Source: Pseudoalteromonas holothuriae (GTDB taxonomy: Bacteria > Pseudomonadota > Gammaproteobacteria > Enterobacterales > Alteromonadaceae). From it: a stretch of 64,000 bases of DNA. Positions within the stretch are counted from its first letter, which is position 1, and every line of letters starts with the position of its first letter. The position numbers and the translations under genes are program-made. Under the pieces are notes generated by a model. That model was given only the letters and a program-made list of their open reading frames with translations. It did no database searches and was not told the DNA's origin. Shown one piece after another: positions 41,408 through 52,104 of this stretch. The stretch spans positions 211,770 through 275,769 of the forward strand of contig NZ_CAMAPC010000004.1 of the NCBI RefSeq assembly GCF_945859825.1, read 5' to 3'.

Positions 41408-41618
41408 ACTGTCCACATCTTCTGTAATCCTCCCACTTTAAACAGCAGTCGTTCGTAGAAACTCTTCAAGCCGCTGTAAATAACTGTTTTGATGGTACAC
41501 CACTAATTGCTACATTAGCCTGAACTTTGGATAAGAAATAACTAATTTAAAGGAACTCAATAAACATTCCATAAGCCGGTTATTCAACTAATAGTGATTA
41601 GATCAAAAAGGAACGAGC

Positions 41619-41739
41619 ATGAACAAATTAGTTGAAACTTACTATGATGTCTATGATTTTTAAAAGTTATCTCCAAAAATTAGCAGTGTTTATTACTCTA
41701 AAATATGGCGATTTTAAGACAACTTACATTGAATATGTT
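41619..41739 (+). pseudogene. IS982-family transposase relic
   Basis: ATG 41619 has a good ribosome-binding site (AAGGAACGAGC) and encodes MNKLVETYYDVYDF before a stop at 41661. This matches the conserved N-terminus of IS982 transposases (MNKLVE...DVDDF). In another frame at 41701-41739 comes KYGDFKTTYIEYV, like the family's HYRDFKxFYIEYV, which normally lies about 60 codons from the start; here it is only 27 codons away. So there is a stop, a frameshift and an internal deletion, and nothing of the catalytic domain remains. No terminal repeats were identified. Confidence 0.65.
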
Positions 41740-41968
41740 GAGGCTGGAACCGTCAAAACTCAGTATGCCCAAAAAACAGAAGGTATAAATATTACGATAA
41801 GCATAACTATTTGCTTCTAAAGACTTAACGTCACTACACTAAGAGATATTTAGATACATATTCATTTCAAGAAATGAACCTCCATTTCACTTAAAGTTAT
41901 TACAAGGCACATGATAGGTGGCGTGGGGCTGGAGGTTAACGACCAACAGCTATCCGATTAGCTAATTA

Positions 41969-42061
41969 TTAACTCAGTTCAGTTATCCAAAATTTACCAT
42001 CGGCTTTAGCCGCACCGCTTTGAATTGTTGCGACTGTCGATTTTACTACCATATCCTTCAT
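41969..42061 (-). CDS. Candidate small ORF, 30 aa, unknown
   Basis: Starts ATG 42061 with AGAAGGA 7 nt upstream on the minus strand and encodes a 30-residue peptide (start MKDMVVKSTVATIQSGAAKA, end GKFWITELS). No membrane segment, no recognised family. A second micro-ORF lies 82 bp upstream on the same strand. Only the strong ribosome-binding site supports it; chance is a real alternative at this length. Confidence 0.3.
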   Translation of the reverse strand: MKDMVVKSTVATIQSGAAKADGKFWITELS

Positions 42062-42142
42062 GGTTATATTCCTTCTGTGACTGTTTTGCAATAAGTACTA
42101 GATTGCTGCCGCTTTAATGAAAATAGCTAATGAACCAGAGGA

Positions 42143-42259
42143 TTAACTCACTATAAATTTATTTTTTGATGGTTCAACCATAGCTGAGCTCCTATTATAG
42201 CTCAATCCGTTACTTCGATTTCTCGTAAAATCTAAAAAGGCTTGCTGTTGTTTTTTCAT
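42143..42259 (-). CDS. Candidate small ORF, 38 aa, unknown
   Basis: ATG 42259 opens a 38-codon frame (start MKKQQQAFLDFTRNRSNGLS). The first ATG has no clear ribosome-binding site, but an inner in-frame ATG at 42181 has TAGGAG close upstream and would give a 12-residue peptide. It precedes the 30-aa candidate on the same strand. No family recognised; low confidence. Confidence 0.25.
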   Translation of the reverse strand: MKKQQQAFLDFTRNRSNGLSYNRSSAMVEPSKNKFIVS

Positions 42260-42565
42260 TCGACAGGATATTTATACTAATTTATTAACACATTGATCAT
42301 TCTAGCGAGCTAAATGACCCATTAACTGCGTTAAAAATTACTCCTATAATAACCTGGAATACATTCATCACTGACAGTTAGAAGGTAAAGAATTTATGTT
42401 TAAGAGACTAGATAAAATTGGTCAATTTGATTGATACAATTAATGTAATAGTATTACTAGGTAGATACAGCACCTGATGACAAATCAATGGTTTATAAAA
42501 TCATCTGTTGTAACCATGGTGCAAGTGCATCTGTGTTTATACTGATAAGATAAACGTCCCAAACA

Positions 42566-42598
42566 CAAAAAGCCCCAACCAAAGGTCAGGGCTTTTTT
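42566..42598 (-). terminator. Terminator of the S10 ribosomal operon
   Basis: On the minus strand GCCCTGACC pairs with GGTTGGGGC (two wobble pairs) across TTT, with an A-run before and TTTTT after. It lies about 32 bp after the rpsQ stop and confirms that transcription ends here instead of entering an spc operon. Confidence 0.85.
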
Positions 42599-42630
42599 AA
42601 AACAAAGTTTAAATTAGTATAAAACTAAAA

Positions 42631-42888
42631 TTAAGCTTGCTTAGGACGTGAAATCACATCAACTAAAGTCCAAGATTTATTCTTAGAAATTGGCGCACAT
42701 TCACTAATAGTAACTGTATCGCCTGCTTTAGCTGTGTTGCTTTCATCATGTGCGTGCAACTTTGTTGTACGCTTGATGAATTTACCGTAGATCGGGTGTT
42801 TAACCTGACGTTCGATAGCAACAACGATAGATTTGTCCATCTTGTCGCTTAGTACACGACCTTGAAGAGTACGGATCTTATCGCTCAT
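42631..42888 (-). CDS. rpsQ: 30S ribosomal protein S17
   Basis: 85-aa 16S rRNA-binding primary assembly protein. [42 protein letters not shown] and the C-terminal [17 protein letters not shown] are the family signature. Last gene of the S10 operon; its ATG overlaps the rpmC stop by one base (TAATG). Confident. Confidence 0.97.
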   Translation of the reverse strand: MSDKIRTLQGRVLSDKMDKSIVVAIERQVKHPIYGKFIKRTTKLHAHDESNTAKAGDTVTISECAPISKNKSWTLVDVISRPKQA

Positions 42889-43079
42889 TATGCACCTGCC
42901 TTCTGGTTGATAACCGTTTTAACACGCGCAATACTGCGACGTACTTTTTTCAGCTCGTGAGTTTGAGCTAGCTGACCTGTGCTTACTTGCATGCGCAGGT
43001 TGAACTGCTCACGTAGTAGCTCAAGAAGTTCAGCATTTAGCTCTTCTACGCTTTTGTCTTTCAGTTCGCTAGCTTTCAT
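42888..43079 (-). CDS. rpmC: 50S ribosomal protein L29
   Basis: 63-aa two-helix protein at the polypeptide exit tunnel ([31 protein letters not shown]...). The ATG at 43079 is used rather than the GTG one codon earlier: it aligns with E. coli L29 and overlaps the rplP stop as TGATG. Confident. Confidence 0.97.
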   Translation of the reverse strand: MKASELKDKSVEELNAELLELLREQFNLRMQVSTGQLAQTHELKKVRRSIARVKTVINQKAGA

Positions 43080-43492
43080 CACATTACCGTCCGAGTTACA
43101 AATGTTGTTTTGAAAGGTAATTTACGAGCAGCAAGGTTGAATGCTTCACGAGCAAGCTCTTCAGAAACACCTTCCATCTCATAAAGTACTTTGCCTGGCT
43201 GGATTTCTGCAACCCAGTACTCAACAGAGCCTTTACCTTTACCCATACGAACTTCAAGCGGCTTTTCAGTGATTGGCTTATCTGGGAATACACGGATCCA
43301 GATTTTACCTTGACGCTTTACGTGACGTGTCATAGCACGACGAGCTGCTTCAATTTGACGAGCAGTCATACGGCCACGACCTGTAGCTTTCAAGCCGAAA
43401 GAACCGAAGCTTACTTTGTTACCGTTGTTAGCAAGACCACGGTTGCGGCCTTTATGCACTTTACGGAATTTTGTACGTTTTGGCTGTAACAT
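43079..43492 (-). CDS. rplP: 50S ribosomal protein L16
   Basis: 137-aa protein at the central protuberance near the A and P sites. [21 protein letters not shown] at the start and the [19 protein letters not shown] block near residue 78 are diagnostic; R81 in this region is the usual hydroxylation site in E. coli. 12 bp after rpsC. Confident. Confidence 0.97.
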   Translation of the reverse strand: MLQPKRTKFRKVHKGRNRGLANNGNKVSFGSFGLKATGRGRMTARQIEAARRAMTRHVKRQGKIWIRVFPDKPITEKPLEVRMGKGKGSVEYWVAEIQPGKVLYEMEGVSEELAREAFNLAARKLPFKTTFVTRTVM

Positions 43493-43504
43493 TATCGCTA
43501 CCTC

Positions 43505-44206
43505 TTACTTAGCACTTTTTTTGGCTTTCTTCGGCGCACGCTTAGATGGCTTCTCTTGCTCTTGAACTAGTGGTAAACCACCAATTACTTCGCCTTTGAA
43601 GATCCAAACTTTAACACCAATGATACCGTAAGTGGTTAACGCTTCAGAAGTTGCATAATCGATATCTGCACGTAAAGTATGTAGAGGTACACGACCTTCA
43701 CGATACCATTCAGAACGTGCGATTTCAGCGCCGCCAAGACGACCGCTTACTTCAACTTTGATACCTTTAGCACCAATGCGCATTGCATTTTGTACCGAAC
43801 GCTTCATAGCGCGACGGAACATAACACGACGCTCAAGCTGAGATGCGATGCCGTCTGCAACTAATTGTGCATCAAGCTCTGGTTTACGTACTTCAGAAAT
43901 GTTGATCTGAGCAGGTACACCCGCAATCTTTGTTACAGCTTGACGAAGCTTTTCTACGTCTTCGCCTTTTTTACCGATAACAACACCAGGACGAGCTGTG
44001 TGAATTGTTACACGGATTGATTTAGCTGGACGCTCGATAACGATTTTAGACACAGAAGCTGCTTTCAATTCCTTAGTAAGGAATTGACGCACTTTGTGAT
44101 CGCCAAAAAGCTGTGCAGAGAAATCTTTTGTACTCGCGTACCAGGTAGAAACCCAAGGTTTAGAGATACCTAGGCGAATACCAGTAGGATGAACTTTTTG
44201 TCCCAT
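43505..44206 (-). CDS. rpsC: 30S ribosomal protein S3
   Basis: 233-aa protein at the mRNA entry tunnel. It begins [14 protein letters not shown]. The KH domain GxxG is in [17 protein letters not shown] near residue 72-88, and [28 protein letters not shown] is near 160-187. The tail is lysine-rich. Normal S3 length and position between rplV and rplP. Confident. Confidence 0.97.
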   Translation of the reverse strand: MGQKVHPTGIRLGISKPWVSTWYASTKDFSAQLFGDHKVRQFLTKELKAASVSKIVIERPAKSIRVTIHTARPGVVIGKKGEDVEKLRQAVTKIAGVPAQINISEVRKPELDAQLVADGIASQLERRVMFRRAMKRSVQNAMRIGAKGIKVEVSGRLGGAEIARSEWYREGRVPLHTLRADIDYATSEALTTYGIIGVKVWIFKGEVIGGLPLVQEQEKPSKRAPKKAKKSAK

Positions 44207-44218
44207 TACTTATATCTC

Positions 44219-44551
44219 CTAGCTATCTGAAACCACAACAGTGATGTGGCTTGTACGCTTAAGGATGCGGTCTGCGCGTCCTTTAGCACGTGGCATGATA
44301 CGTTTCATTGTAGGACCATCGTCCACAAAAACCGTAGCTACACGTAGCTCATCAATGTCAGCACCTTCGTTATGCTCTGCGTTAGCAATAGCAGACTCAA
44401 GTACTTTTTTAACTAATACAGCCGCTTTCTTTGGGCTGTACGCCAGGATTTCTAGTGCGCGATCTACCGGTAGTCCGCGGATCTGATCAGCTACTAGACG
44501 TGCTTTTTGCGCCGAACCAGAGGCGAATTTGTGTTTAGCTAATGCTTCCAT
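44219..44551 (-). CDS. rplV: 50S ribosomal protein L22
   Basis: 110-aa protein lining the exit tunnel. [22 protein letters not shown] and the beta-hairpin [24 protein letters not shown] are characteristic. The second of two adjacent ATG codons (44551) is chosen: it leaves a 5-nt gap to GGAGG and matches E. coli L22. Confident. Confidence 0.97.
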   Translation of the reverse strand: MEALAKHKFASGSAQKARLVADQIRGLPVDRALEILAYSPKKAAVLVKKVLESAIANAEHNEGADIDELRVATVFVDDGPTMKRIMPRAKGRADRILKRTSHITVVVSDS

Positions 44552-44563
44552 CATACCCTCCGA

Positions 44564-44851
<288 letters not shown>

Positions 44852-44858
44852 TCAACTA

Positions 44859-45683
44859 TTACTTAGTACGACGACGTACAATTAATTTATCTGTACGCTT
44901 GTTCTTGCGCGTTTTAGCACCTTTGGTAGGCTTGCCCCATGGAGACACAGGGTGACGACCACCAGAAGTACGACCTTCACCACCACCGTGTGGGTGATCA
45001 ACCGGGTTCATGGCAACACCACGAACAGTCGGACGAATACCACGCCAGCGAGTAGCACCAGCTTTACCTAGTGAACGAAGCATATGCTCAGCATTGCCTA
45101 CTTCACCTAAGGTAGCGCGACAGTCAGATTCAACTTTACGAACTTCGCCTGAACGAAGACGTAGAGTCACATATTGACCTTCACGTGCTAGGATTTGAAC
45201 GTATGCACCAGCAGAACGTGCGATTTGAGCACCTTTACCTGGTTTTAATTCAACGTTGTGTACAGTCGAACCTACAGGCATGTTACGCATCGGCAATGTG
45301 TTACCAGCTTTAATTGGTGCATCAACACCAGACTGGATTTGATCACCGGCTTTAAGGCCTTTAGGTGCAATGATGTAACGACGCTCACCGTCTGCATATA
45401 ATACAAGAGCGATGTTTGCGCTACGGTTTGGATCGTACTCTAAACGCTCAACAGTGGCTGGAATGCCATCTTTAGTACGTTTAAAGTCAATTAAACGGTA
45501 GTGTTGCTTATGACCACCACCGATATGACGAACCGTGATACGACCGTTGTTGTTACGACCACCTGACTTAGAGTTTTTCTCTAAAAGCGGAGCGTATGGC
45601 TTACCCTTATGTAGATCAGGGTTAACCACTTTAACGACGTGACGACGACCCGCAGAAGTTGGTTTACACTTTTGAAGTGCCAT
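44859..45683 (-). CDS. rplB: 50S ribosomal protein L2
   Basis: 274-aa protein needed for subunit association and peptidyl transfer. [22 protein letters not shown] lies near residue 125 and the conserved [15 protein letters not shown] loop near 224-238, including the histidine linked to peptidyl transferase function. The C-terminus is basic ([18 protein letters not shown]). Confident. Confidence 0.97.
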   Translation of the reverse strand: MALQKCKPTSAGRRHVVKVVNPDLHKGKPYAPLLEKNSKSGGRNNNGRITVRHIGGGHKQHYRLIDFKRTKDGIPATVERLEYDPNRSANIALVLYADGERRYIIAPKGLKAGDQIQSGVDAPIKAGNTLPMRNMPVGSTVHNVELKPGKGAQIARSAGAYVQILAREGQYVTLRLRSGEVRKVESDCRATLGEVGNAEHMLRSLGKAGATRWRGIRPTVRGVAMNPVDHPHGGGEGRTSGGRHPVSPWGKPTKGAKTRKNKRTDKLIVRRRTK

Positions 45684-45700
45684 AATTCTAACTCCCCTTA

Positions 45701-46003
45701 TTACTCGGCGCCGCCGACAAAGTCTAGCTCGCTACCTTCTTTAAGAGTAACGTAGGCTTTTTTCCAGTCTGAACGACGACCGAAACGCATGCCAGTACGT
45801 TTTGTTTTACCCTTAACATTTAGAGTGCGAACACCAGTTACTTCTACTTCAAAAAGCTTCTCAACTGCCGCTTTAACTTCAGCTTTAGTTGCATCTTTTG
45901 CTACTTTGAAAACAATCGTGTTGTTATCTTCAGCAGCAATAGTGCTTTTTTCAGAGATGTGTGGAGCAAGAATTACTTTTAAAAGACGTTCTTCACGGAT
46001 CAT
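45701..46003 (-). CDS. rplW: 50S ribosomal protein L23
   Basis: 100-aa exit-tunnel protein that docks trigger factor and [48 protein letters not shown] and [13 protein letters not shown] follow E. coli L23 closely. It overlaps rplD by 4 nt. Confident. Confidence 0.97.
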   Translation of the reverse strand: MIREERLLKVILAPHISEKSTIAAEDNNTIVFKVAKDATKAEVKAAVEKLFEVEVTGVRTLNVKGKTKRTGMRFGRRSDWKKAYVTLKEGSELDFVGGAE

Positions 46004-46602
46004 GCTAGCGCCTCCTCAAGTTGCTTAACAGCACCTGCAGTAATAAGTACCTTATCGAAAGCGATTAGGCTTACTGGGTCAATGCCAGCTACATCACGAG
46101 TGTCAACCTTATAAAGGTTACGTGCAGAAAGGAATAGATTCTCATCTACTTCTTCAGTCACGATTAACACGTCTTTAAGCTCAAGCTCTTTAAGTTTACC
46201 AACAAGCTCTTTAGTTTTAGGTGCTTCTAAACCGAAGTTTTCAACAACTACTAAACGCTCTTGACGAACAAGCTCAGACAAGATGCTCTTAATCGCACCG
46301 CGATACATCTTACGGTTAACTTTTTGGCTGTGATCTTGCGGCTTAGCTGCAAAAGTCACACCACCGCTGCGCCAGATTGGGCTGCGGATTGTACCAGCAC
46401 GAGCACGGCCAGTACCTTTTTGAGCGAATGGTTTTTTACCACCGCCTCTTACTTCAGAACGTGTCTTCTGAGCACGAGTACCTTGACGAGCACCTGCTGC
46501 ATAAGCAACAACTACTTGATGTACTAATGCTTCGTTAAACTCACGTCCAAAAGTAGCTTCGGAAACTTCAAGCGCGCCAGCGCCTTTAATTGCTAATTCC
46601 AT
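46000..46602 (-). CDS. rplD: 50S ribosomal protein L4
   Basis: 200-aa protein with a tunnel-lining loop ([30 protein letters not shown], about residues 44-73). In E. coli, L4 also represses its own operon through the S10 leader, and the leader here has suitable hairpins. ATG 46602 is chosen over the GTG one codon earlier because it fits the GGAG spacing and E. coli L4. Confident. Confidence 0.97.
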   Translation of the reverse strand: MELAIKGAGALEVSEATFGREFNEALVHQVVVAYAAGARQGTRAQKTRSEVRGGGKKPFAQKGTGRARAGTIRSPIWRSGGVTFAAKPQDHSQKVNRKMYRGAIKSILSELVRQERLVVVENFGLEAPKTKELVGKLKELELKDVLIVTEEVDENLFLSARNLYKVDTRDVAGIDPVSLIAFDKVLITAGAVKQLEEALA

Positions 46603-46619
46603 CACTAAATCTCCAGGAC

Positions 46620-47255
46620 TTATGCTTTAACAGCTGGTTTAACGACTACGTCACCGCCGATAGCTCCAGGTACTGCACCCTTAACTAAAAGCAGGTTACG
46701 CTCAGCGTCAACACGTACTAATTCTAGGTTCTGAGTAGTTGTTTGCACATTACCCATTTGACCAGCCATTTTCTTACCTTTAAACACCTTACCAGGTGAT
46801 TGGTTTTGACCGATTGAACCAGGAGCACGGTGAGACAAAGAGTTACCGTGTGTTGCGTCTTGCATGCTGAAATTCCAGCGCTTAACACCACCTTGGAAAC
46901 CTTTACCTTTTGAAGTACCAGTAACGTCTACTTTGTTTACGTCGTTGAATAATTCAACTGTAAGCTCAGTACCTACTTCAAAATCGCCTTCACCACCATT
47001 TAGGCGGAATTCCCACAGGCCACGACCCGCTTCAACACCAGCTTTAGCGAAGTGACCCGCTGCTGCTTTGTTTACACGGCTTGCTTTTTTCTCGCCTGCA
47101 GTAACTTGAAGCGCTTCATAACCGTCTGTTGCGTCAGATTTAATCTGAGTAACACGGTTTGGCGTCGCTTCGATAACTGTCACAGGGATAGATACACCAT
47201 CTTCAGTGAAGATGCGTGTCATACCCACTTTACGACCGACTAGACCTAATGCCAT
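46620..47255 (-). CDS. rplC: 50S ribosomal protein L3
   Basis: 211-aa early assembly protein. [16 protein letters not shown] opens it. The peptidyl-transferase-facing W-finger region is [54 protein letters not shown] (about 118-168) and includes the glutamine (NQSPG) methylated by PrmB in E. coli. Confident. Confidence 0.97.
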   Translation of the reverse strand: MALGLVGRKVGMTRIFTEDGVSIPVTVIEATPNRVTQIKSDATDGYEALQVTAGEKKASRVNKAAAGHFAKAGVEAGRGLWEFRLNGGEGDFEVGTELTVELFNDVNKVDVTGTSKGKGFQGGVKRWNFSMQDATHGNSLSHRAPGSIGQNQSPGKVFKGKKMAGQMGNVQTTTQNLELVRVDAERNLLLVKGAVPGAIGGDVVVKPAVKA

Positions 47256-47282
47256 TTTCCTAAAACCTCTCTAATCTTCCGA

Positions 47283-47811
<529 letters not shown>

Positions 47812-47955
47812 CAACTAATGCTAAGTTATTTTAATGTGCTGTATAATTACACCTTGATTGCTTTTTAACCCAAGATACTTAGCTAAAGCGCCTATAAATG
47901 GTCAGTCCAATTAAAGCTTGGTATGCTATTGCAAAATTTTAAATGTGGTGTTGTC

Positions 47956-50382
47956 ATGAGAATAATTTCTCGAGCCTTAAATCTACTCGCCCAATGGGCT
48001 AATCTATTATTAGTAAAAACAAAATTACTGCCAGACAACCCAATCGCGCAGTTTAATCTTAATCCAGAGTTACCCACTTTTTATGTCGCACGACTAAACT
48101 CACGAGCAGACCTTGCTGCATTAGATGCGATATGTAAAAAGCTTGGTTTGCCCAGAGCAACTAAACCACAAAATTTAGCTGGGAGTGATATTGAGCGCTT
48201 TATTGGTTTACAAAACCCGACACCTTTATTTGCAAAAGTCGCCAAACCAAGTAATGCGCTCACAACAGGCAAGGCAATTTTTACAGCCCTAAATAGTGAA
48301 CCTAATACGCAAGCTCAGATCATCCCAGTTACTATATTATGGGGCCGAAACCCTGGAAAAGAAAAACCCGGTATTGGCACATTATTCTCCCACTCTCTCA
48401 CTCCAAGCTGGTTACGTAAGTTTTTTGTAGTGCTGCTATCTGGCCGAGATAACTTAGTGCGCTTTAGTCAACCTATTGAACTTAATCAGTTGATCAATGA
48501 CAAATCGGATGTCACTGAGTTACCACATAAACTTGTAAGAGTTGCGCGAGTACATTTTCGCCGTCAAAAACTGGCAGCCACAGGCCCCAAGTTACCTTCT
48601 CGAGAGCAATTATTTAGCTCTTTACTGGCCGCGCCTGCGATTAAAAAAGCCATTGCGGATGAAGCAAAAAGTAAAGGCTTAACTTATGAAGAAGCACGGC
48701 TCAACGCACAAGATTTACTTGACGAAATAGCAGCTAACTACTCTGATGCCATGGTCCGTGTTGCAGACCGCGTGCTCACTTGGTTATGGACGAAACTCTA
48801 TAATGGTATCGAAGTAAAATACGCTCAGCGCGTGCACCAACTAGCTGATAAAGGACACGAGATAATTTACGTACCTTGCCACCGAAGTCATATGGATTAC
48901 TTACTACTTACGTATGTAATTTATCACCAAGGGCTCGTTCCTCCACATATCGCAGCGGGCGTTAACCTTAACTTCTTCCCTGCAGGCGGTATTTTTCGTC
49001 GCTCAGGTGCATTTTTCATTCGCCGTTCATTTGCTGGCAACAAGCTTTACTCTGCCGTTTTTAAAGAATATTTAAGCCAATTATTTATCAAAGGCTATTC
49101 TGTTAAATTTTATACCGAAGGTGGACGCAGCAGAACAGGACGATTGCTTCCCCCTAAAACGGGTATGTTAGCAATGACACTACAATCAATGTTGCGTGGT
49201 ATTGACCGCCCCATTTCAATAGTGCCTGTATATATTGGTTATGAACATGTTATGGAGATCAATACTTACTTAAAAGAGCTTGCAGGCAATCATAAAAAGA
49301 ACGAATCCATCTTTGCTGTGTTCAAAGCGATAAAAAACTTGAAAAACTATGGTCGAGGTTACTTAAATTTTGGTGAACCAATCCATGTAAATCAATATTT
49401 AAACGAGCATCAAAGCAATTGGCGAGACGCCATTCACCCAACCGATATTCAAAAACCTCAATGGCTTAATACCCAAGTTGCAGAACTTGCTGATAAGGTA
49501 ATGACTAACATCAATAGCGCGGCCGCACTTAATGCAATTAACTTACTTGCTACTATTTTGCTGAGCAATAGTCAATTTGCACTCAGTAAACGTAAGCTAT
49601 TAGAACAATTATCTTTTTATCTAACATTGCAACGCGACGCCAAATATAATGAACAGGTAACAGTGCCAGAAGAGACGGCTGAACAACTGCTCAGCCATGC
49701 ATTAAAGCTCAATAAGCTAGATGTACTGGCAGATGAGTTAGGTGAAATCATCGCCATAAAAGACAAAGAGCGCACACTATTTAATTACTATCGCAATAAC
49801 ATAGTGCATCTTTTTGCTGTACCGAGCGTTATTGCGCAACAACTATTTAATCGCTTTAGCGTATCAGTAGAGGAGTGTCATAAACTCTTTGAAATACTCT
49901 ACCCATTATTCGCAAAAGAGTGGTTCCTTACGTCCATGAGCAAGGATTACATAGCACAAATACTGACGTGTTTTGCTCAACAAGGGCTCATTAAATTCGA
50001 TGGCCAAATAGCCCATGTGATCAAAGACAATAACGCATTAGCACAACTAGAGATGCTAGGTAAAGTTAGCCAGTTAACCCTAGAGCGTTATGCGATCACT
50101 TCCAGTTTAATTTTTAGGAAGCAAGGTATTACCAGAAAAGCACTAGAGTCTGAAACAGATGTGATAGCAAACCGACTCGGTACATTACATGGTATCAAAA
50201 GCCCTGAATTTTTTGATAAAAAAGTATTGGTGGCCTTTATCAGCAGCTTAAAAGAACAGGGCTTTATAGAAATAGATAAACAGCAGTGCATTCAAGCACA
50301 AAAGAAGCTAGAAGGCCTACAATATCATCTCAATGAATTATTACCTGCAAGTATTTCTCAATCGATACAGGATACGATGTAG
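47956..50382 (+). CDS. plsB: Glycerol-3-phosphate O-acyltransferase
   Basis: Membrane-associated enzyme that makes lysophosphatidic acid from glycerol-3-phosphate and acyl-CoA or acyl-ACP. About 808 aa. Acyltransferase motif I is PCHRSHMDYLLLTY (HX4D, about residues 304-317), motif II GGIFRRSGAFFIRR, motif III FYTEGGRSRTGRLLPPKTGMLAM and motif IV ISIVPVYIGYEHVME. ATG 47956 aligns with the E. coli N-terminus and is preferred to ATG 47923, 11 codons upstream; ribosome-binding sites are weak for both. Divergent from the S10 operon. Confident. Confidence 0.95.
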   Translation: MRIISRALNLLAQWANLLLVKTKLLPDNPIAQFNLNPELPTFYVARLNSRADLAALDAICKKLGLPRATKPQNLAGSDIERFIGLQNPTPLFAKVAKPSNALTTGKAIFTALNSEPNTQAQIIPVTILWGRNPGKEKPGIGTLFSHSLTPSWLRKFFVVLLSGRDNLVRFSQPIELNQLINDKSDVTELPHKLVRVARVHFRRQKLAATGPKLPSREQLFSSLLAAPAIKKAIADEAKSKGLTYEEARLNAQDLLDEIAANYSDAMVRVADRVLTWLWTKLYNGIEVKYAQRVHQLADKGHEIIYVPCHRSHMDYLLLTYVIYHQGLVPPHIAAGVNLNFFPAGGIFRRSGAFFIRRSFAGNKLYSAVFKEYLSQLFIKGYSVKFYTEGGRSRTGRLLPPKTGMLAMTLQSMLRGIDRPISIVPVYIGYEHVMEINTYLKELAGNHKKNESIFAVFKAIKNLKNYGRGYLNFGEPIHVNQYLNEHQSNWRDAIHPTDIQKPQWLNTQVAELADKVMTNINSAAALNAINLLATILLSNSQFALSKRKLLEQLSFYLTLQRDAKYNEQVTVPEETAEQLLSHALKLNKLDVLADELGEIIAIKDKERTLFNYYRNNIVHLFAVPSVIAQQLFNRFSVSVEECHKLFEILYPLFAKEWFLTSMSKDYIAQILTCFAQQGLIKFDGQIAHVIKDNNALAQLEMLGKVSQLTLERYAITSSLIFRKQGITRKALESETDVIANRLGTLHGIKSPEFFDKKVLVAFISSLKEQGFIEIDKQQCIQAQKKLEGLQYHLNELLPASISQSIQDTM

Positions 50383-50432
50383 TTTTAGAGAACCTTACAA
50401 TAGTGGCCGCCTCATTGAATTGGGCGGCTAAC

Positions 50433-50626
50433 TAACCTCAGCTCTGGATAAGCGAATTTGCCCATTAAAGCTATTTTTCTCACTCTCGGTGTTGCTTTCA
50501 TTTGTAATAGCCCGCTATTACAAATGAAAGTGCCTTGATATTGAACAAAATATCATCATTGGATGATACGTAAGTTTGTTTACAAAATATTTTCTATTCC
50601 AAAACCCTTATCCAAACCTGAGGTTA
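50433..50626. mobile_element. 194-bp MITE-like element with terminal inverted repeats and a central hairpin
   Basis: Terminal repeats TAACCTCAGCTCTGGATAAG (50433-50452) and, read inward from the other end, TAACCTCAGGTTTGGATAAG (50607-50626) match at 18 of 20. Short direct repeats CTAAC flank it (50428-50432 and 50628-50632, the second one base out of register). The middle holds a perfect 16-bp stem, CTTTCATTTGTAATAG at 50495-50510 and its complement at 50515-50530, around a CCCG loop. No ORF. Position in the intergenic space between the convergent plsB and tesB genes is typical of MITEs. No parent transposase is in the window. Confidence 0.6.
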
Positions 50627-50636
50627 ACTAACTTGA

Positions 50637-51497
50637 TTAACTGCGCTGACGCATTACCCCTTCTTGAATCGTTGAAGCGACCAATTCGCCATCGCGATTG
50701 AAAAACTGCCCTCGCACCAAACCTCTACCATTTGAAGCACTTGGGCTATCTACACTATATAAAATCCACTCATCCATTCTAAAAGGCCGATGAAACCACA
50801 TGGCATGATCTATAGTCGCCACCTGCATGCTCGGATGCATAAATGATAAGCCATGTGGTTGTAATGCAGTGGGTAAAAACTCAAAGTCAGATGCATAAGC
50901 CAGCAAGTAGTTATGAATACGCCGATCATCTGGTAAAGGGCCGTTGGTTTTAAACCACACATGGCGTTGAGGCTCTGTGATATCGGGCTGGAATGGGTTT
51001 TGAAATTCGACGGGGCGTGTCTCAAGCGGCATATCGCAGGTAAATTTATTGCGTAATGTCTCTGGGATCAAAGCTTTGTTTTCTCGATAAAAATCAATCG
51101 AAGACTTTAATTCCTCCGGCCCTGGAACATTCGGCATGGTACTTTGATGTGACAACCCTGGTTCATCTCCTTGAAACGAGGCTGTCATATAAAAAATGGG
51201 TTTACCATACTGAATAGCGCGTACACGACGAGTACTAAAACTGCGGCCATCTCGGATCACTTCCACATCATAGACAATCGGCTTTTTAGCATCACCTGGA
51301 CGTAAAAAATATGAGTGTAGTGAGTTCACATAGCGACCTTCTGGTAAGGTATATTTTGCAGCAGAAAGTGCCTGTCCCATTACCTGCCCACCAAAAACTT
51401 GTGGAAATCCTAAATCTTGGCTTTGCCCTCTGTAAATACCCTGCTCTATTTCTTCAAGTTTTAAAAGCGATAATAGATCGGTAAGAACCTGACTCAT
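50637..51497 (-). CDS. tesB: Acyl-CoA thioesterase II
   Basis: 286-aa double hot-dog enzyme that hydrolyses a wide range of acyl-CoAs. [35 protein letters not shown] near residues 35-70 and the C-terminal half [28 protein letters not shown] (catalytic Asp in TIDHAMW near 235) with [27 protein letters not shown] match TesB. Single gene on the minus strand, divergent from the EVE-domain gene. Confident. Confidence 0.94.
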   Translation of the reverse strand: MSQVLTDLLSLLKLEEIEQGIYRGQSQDLGFPQVFGGQVMGQALSAAKYTLPEGRYVNSLHSYFLRPGDAKKPIVYDVEVIRDGRSFSTRRVRAIQYGKPIFYMTASFQGDEPGLSHQSTMPNVPGPEELKSSIDFYRENKALIPETLRNKFTCDMPLETRPVEFQNPFQPDITEPQRHVWFKTNGPLPDDRRIHNYLLAYASDFEFLPTALQPHGLSFMHPSMQVATIDHAMWFHRPFRMDEWILYSVDSPSASNGRGLVRGQFFNRDGELVASTIQEGVMRQRS

Positions 51498-51654
51498 CGG
51501 GAACCCTTATTTCATCAGTTTAATTCAATAATCATAGTATAATAGTCAGTAAAGTGAGTCACCCTAACTTAACCGACTGAGAAAATAATCTAGGTTGCTG
51601 AGCGAAATGATTATTTTTATATTATCAACACAAAATGAACAGAACGGACAGCAT

Positions 51655-52104
51655 ATGGCATATTGGTTATTCAAAACAGAGCCCGATACATTTTCTATCG
51701 ATGATTTAAAAGTGGCTGGAAAACAGGGAACATTCTGGGAAGGTGTAAGAAACTATCAAGCGCGTAATTTTTTACGTGACAACGTTAAGCTCAATGATCT
51801 CGTATTTATATACCATTCAAGTTGTAAAGTACCTGCTATTGTTGGTATCGGCAAAGTAATTACGGCCGCACAACCGGATCCCTATCAATTCAACAATAAA
51901 AGTGATTATTTCGACAGCAAAGCAAGTATTCAGAATCCAAGGTGGTATGGCGTCACATTAGAGTATGTAAAGCACTTGCAGCCCATTTCATTAGCCGACA
52001 TTAAAGCAGACCCTCGTATTACAGAGCTGGCTTTAAAAAAAGCCAGTAGATTATCTATTATGCCCGTCACCGAAAATGAATGGCAATTACTCAATCCAAG
52101 TTAA
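51655..52104 (+). CDS. EVE-domain protein
   Basis: 149-aa protein consisting of a single EVE domain (PUA-like fold): AYWLFKTEPDTFSIDDL at the start, WEGVRNYQARNFLRDNVKLNDLVFIYHSSCKVPAIVGIGKV near residues 28-68, and WYGVTLEYVKHL near 100. EVE domains bind modified bases in DNA or RNA; related thymocyte-nuclear-protein-like members are broadly conserved with unclear roles. ATG 51655 starts directly at the fold; the open frame extends 20 codons upstream without support. It converges with the small membrane protein gene, overlapping it by 4 nt. Confidence 0.88.
   Translation: MAYWLFKTEPDTFSIDDLKVAGKQGTFWEGVRNYQARNFLRDNVKLNDLVFIYHSSCKVPAIVGIGKVITAAQPDPYQFNNKSDYFDSKASIQNPRWYGVTLEYVKHLQPISLADIKADPRITELALKKASRLSIMPVTENEWQLLNPS

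Larger units (their letters stand above)
41408..42565. other. Gene-poor region between the TauE-type gene and the S10 operon
   Basis: About 1.15 kb without any normal-sized gene. It contains a decayed IS982-type transposase start (41619-41739), two candidate minus-strand micro-ORFs (41969-42061 and 42143-42259) and otherwise A/T-rich sequence with no strong structure. In E. coli the spc ribosomal operon follows rpsQ; here this region takes that place, so it marks a rearrangement site. Confidence 0.7.

Noticed and set aside
41632..41820. 62-aa plus-strand gene
   Set aside because: The start lacks support and only the middle piece (KYGDFKTTYIEYV) is meaningful, as an out-of-frame part of an IS982 relic; the remainder looks random.
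42400..42435. 12-codon frame with ribosome-binding site on the plus strand (MFKRLDKIGQFD)
   Set aside because: Too short to separate from chance and without any neighbour on that strand to support it.
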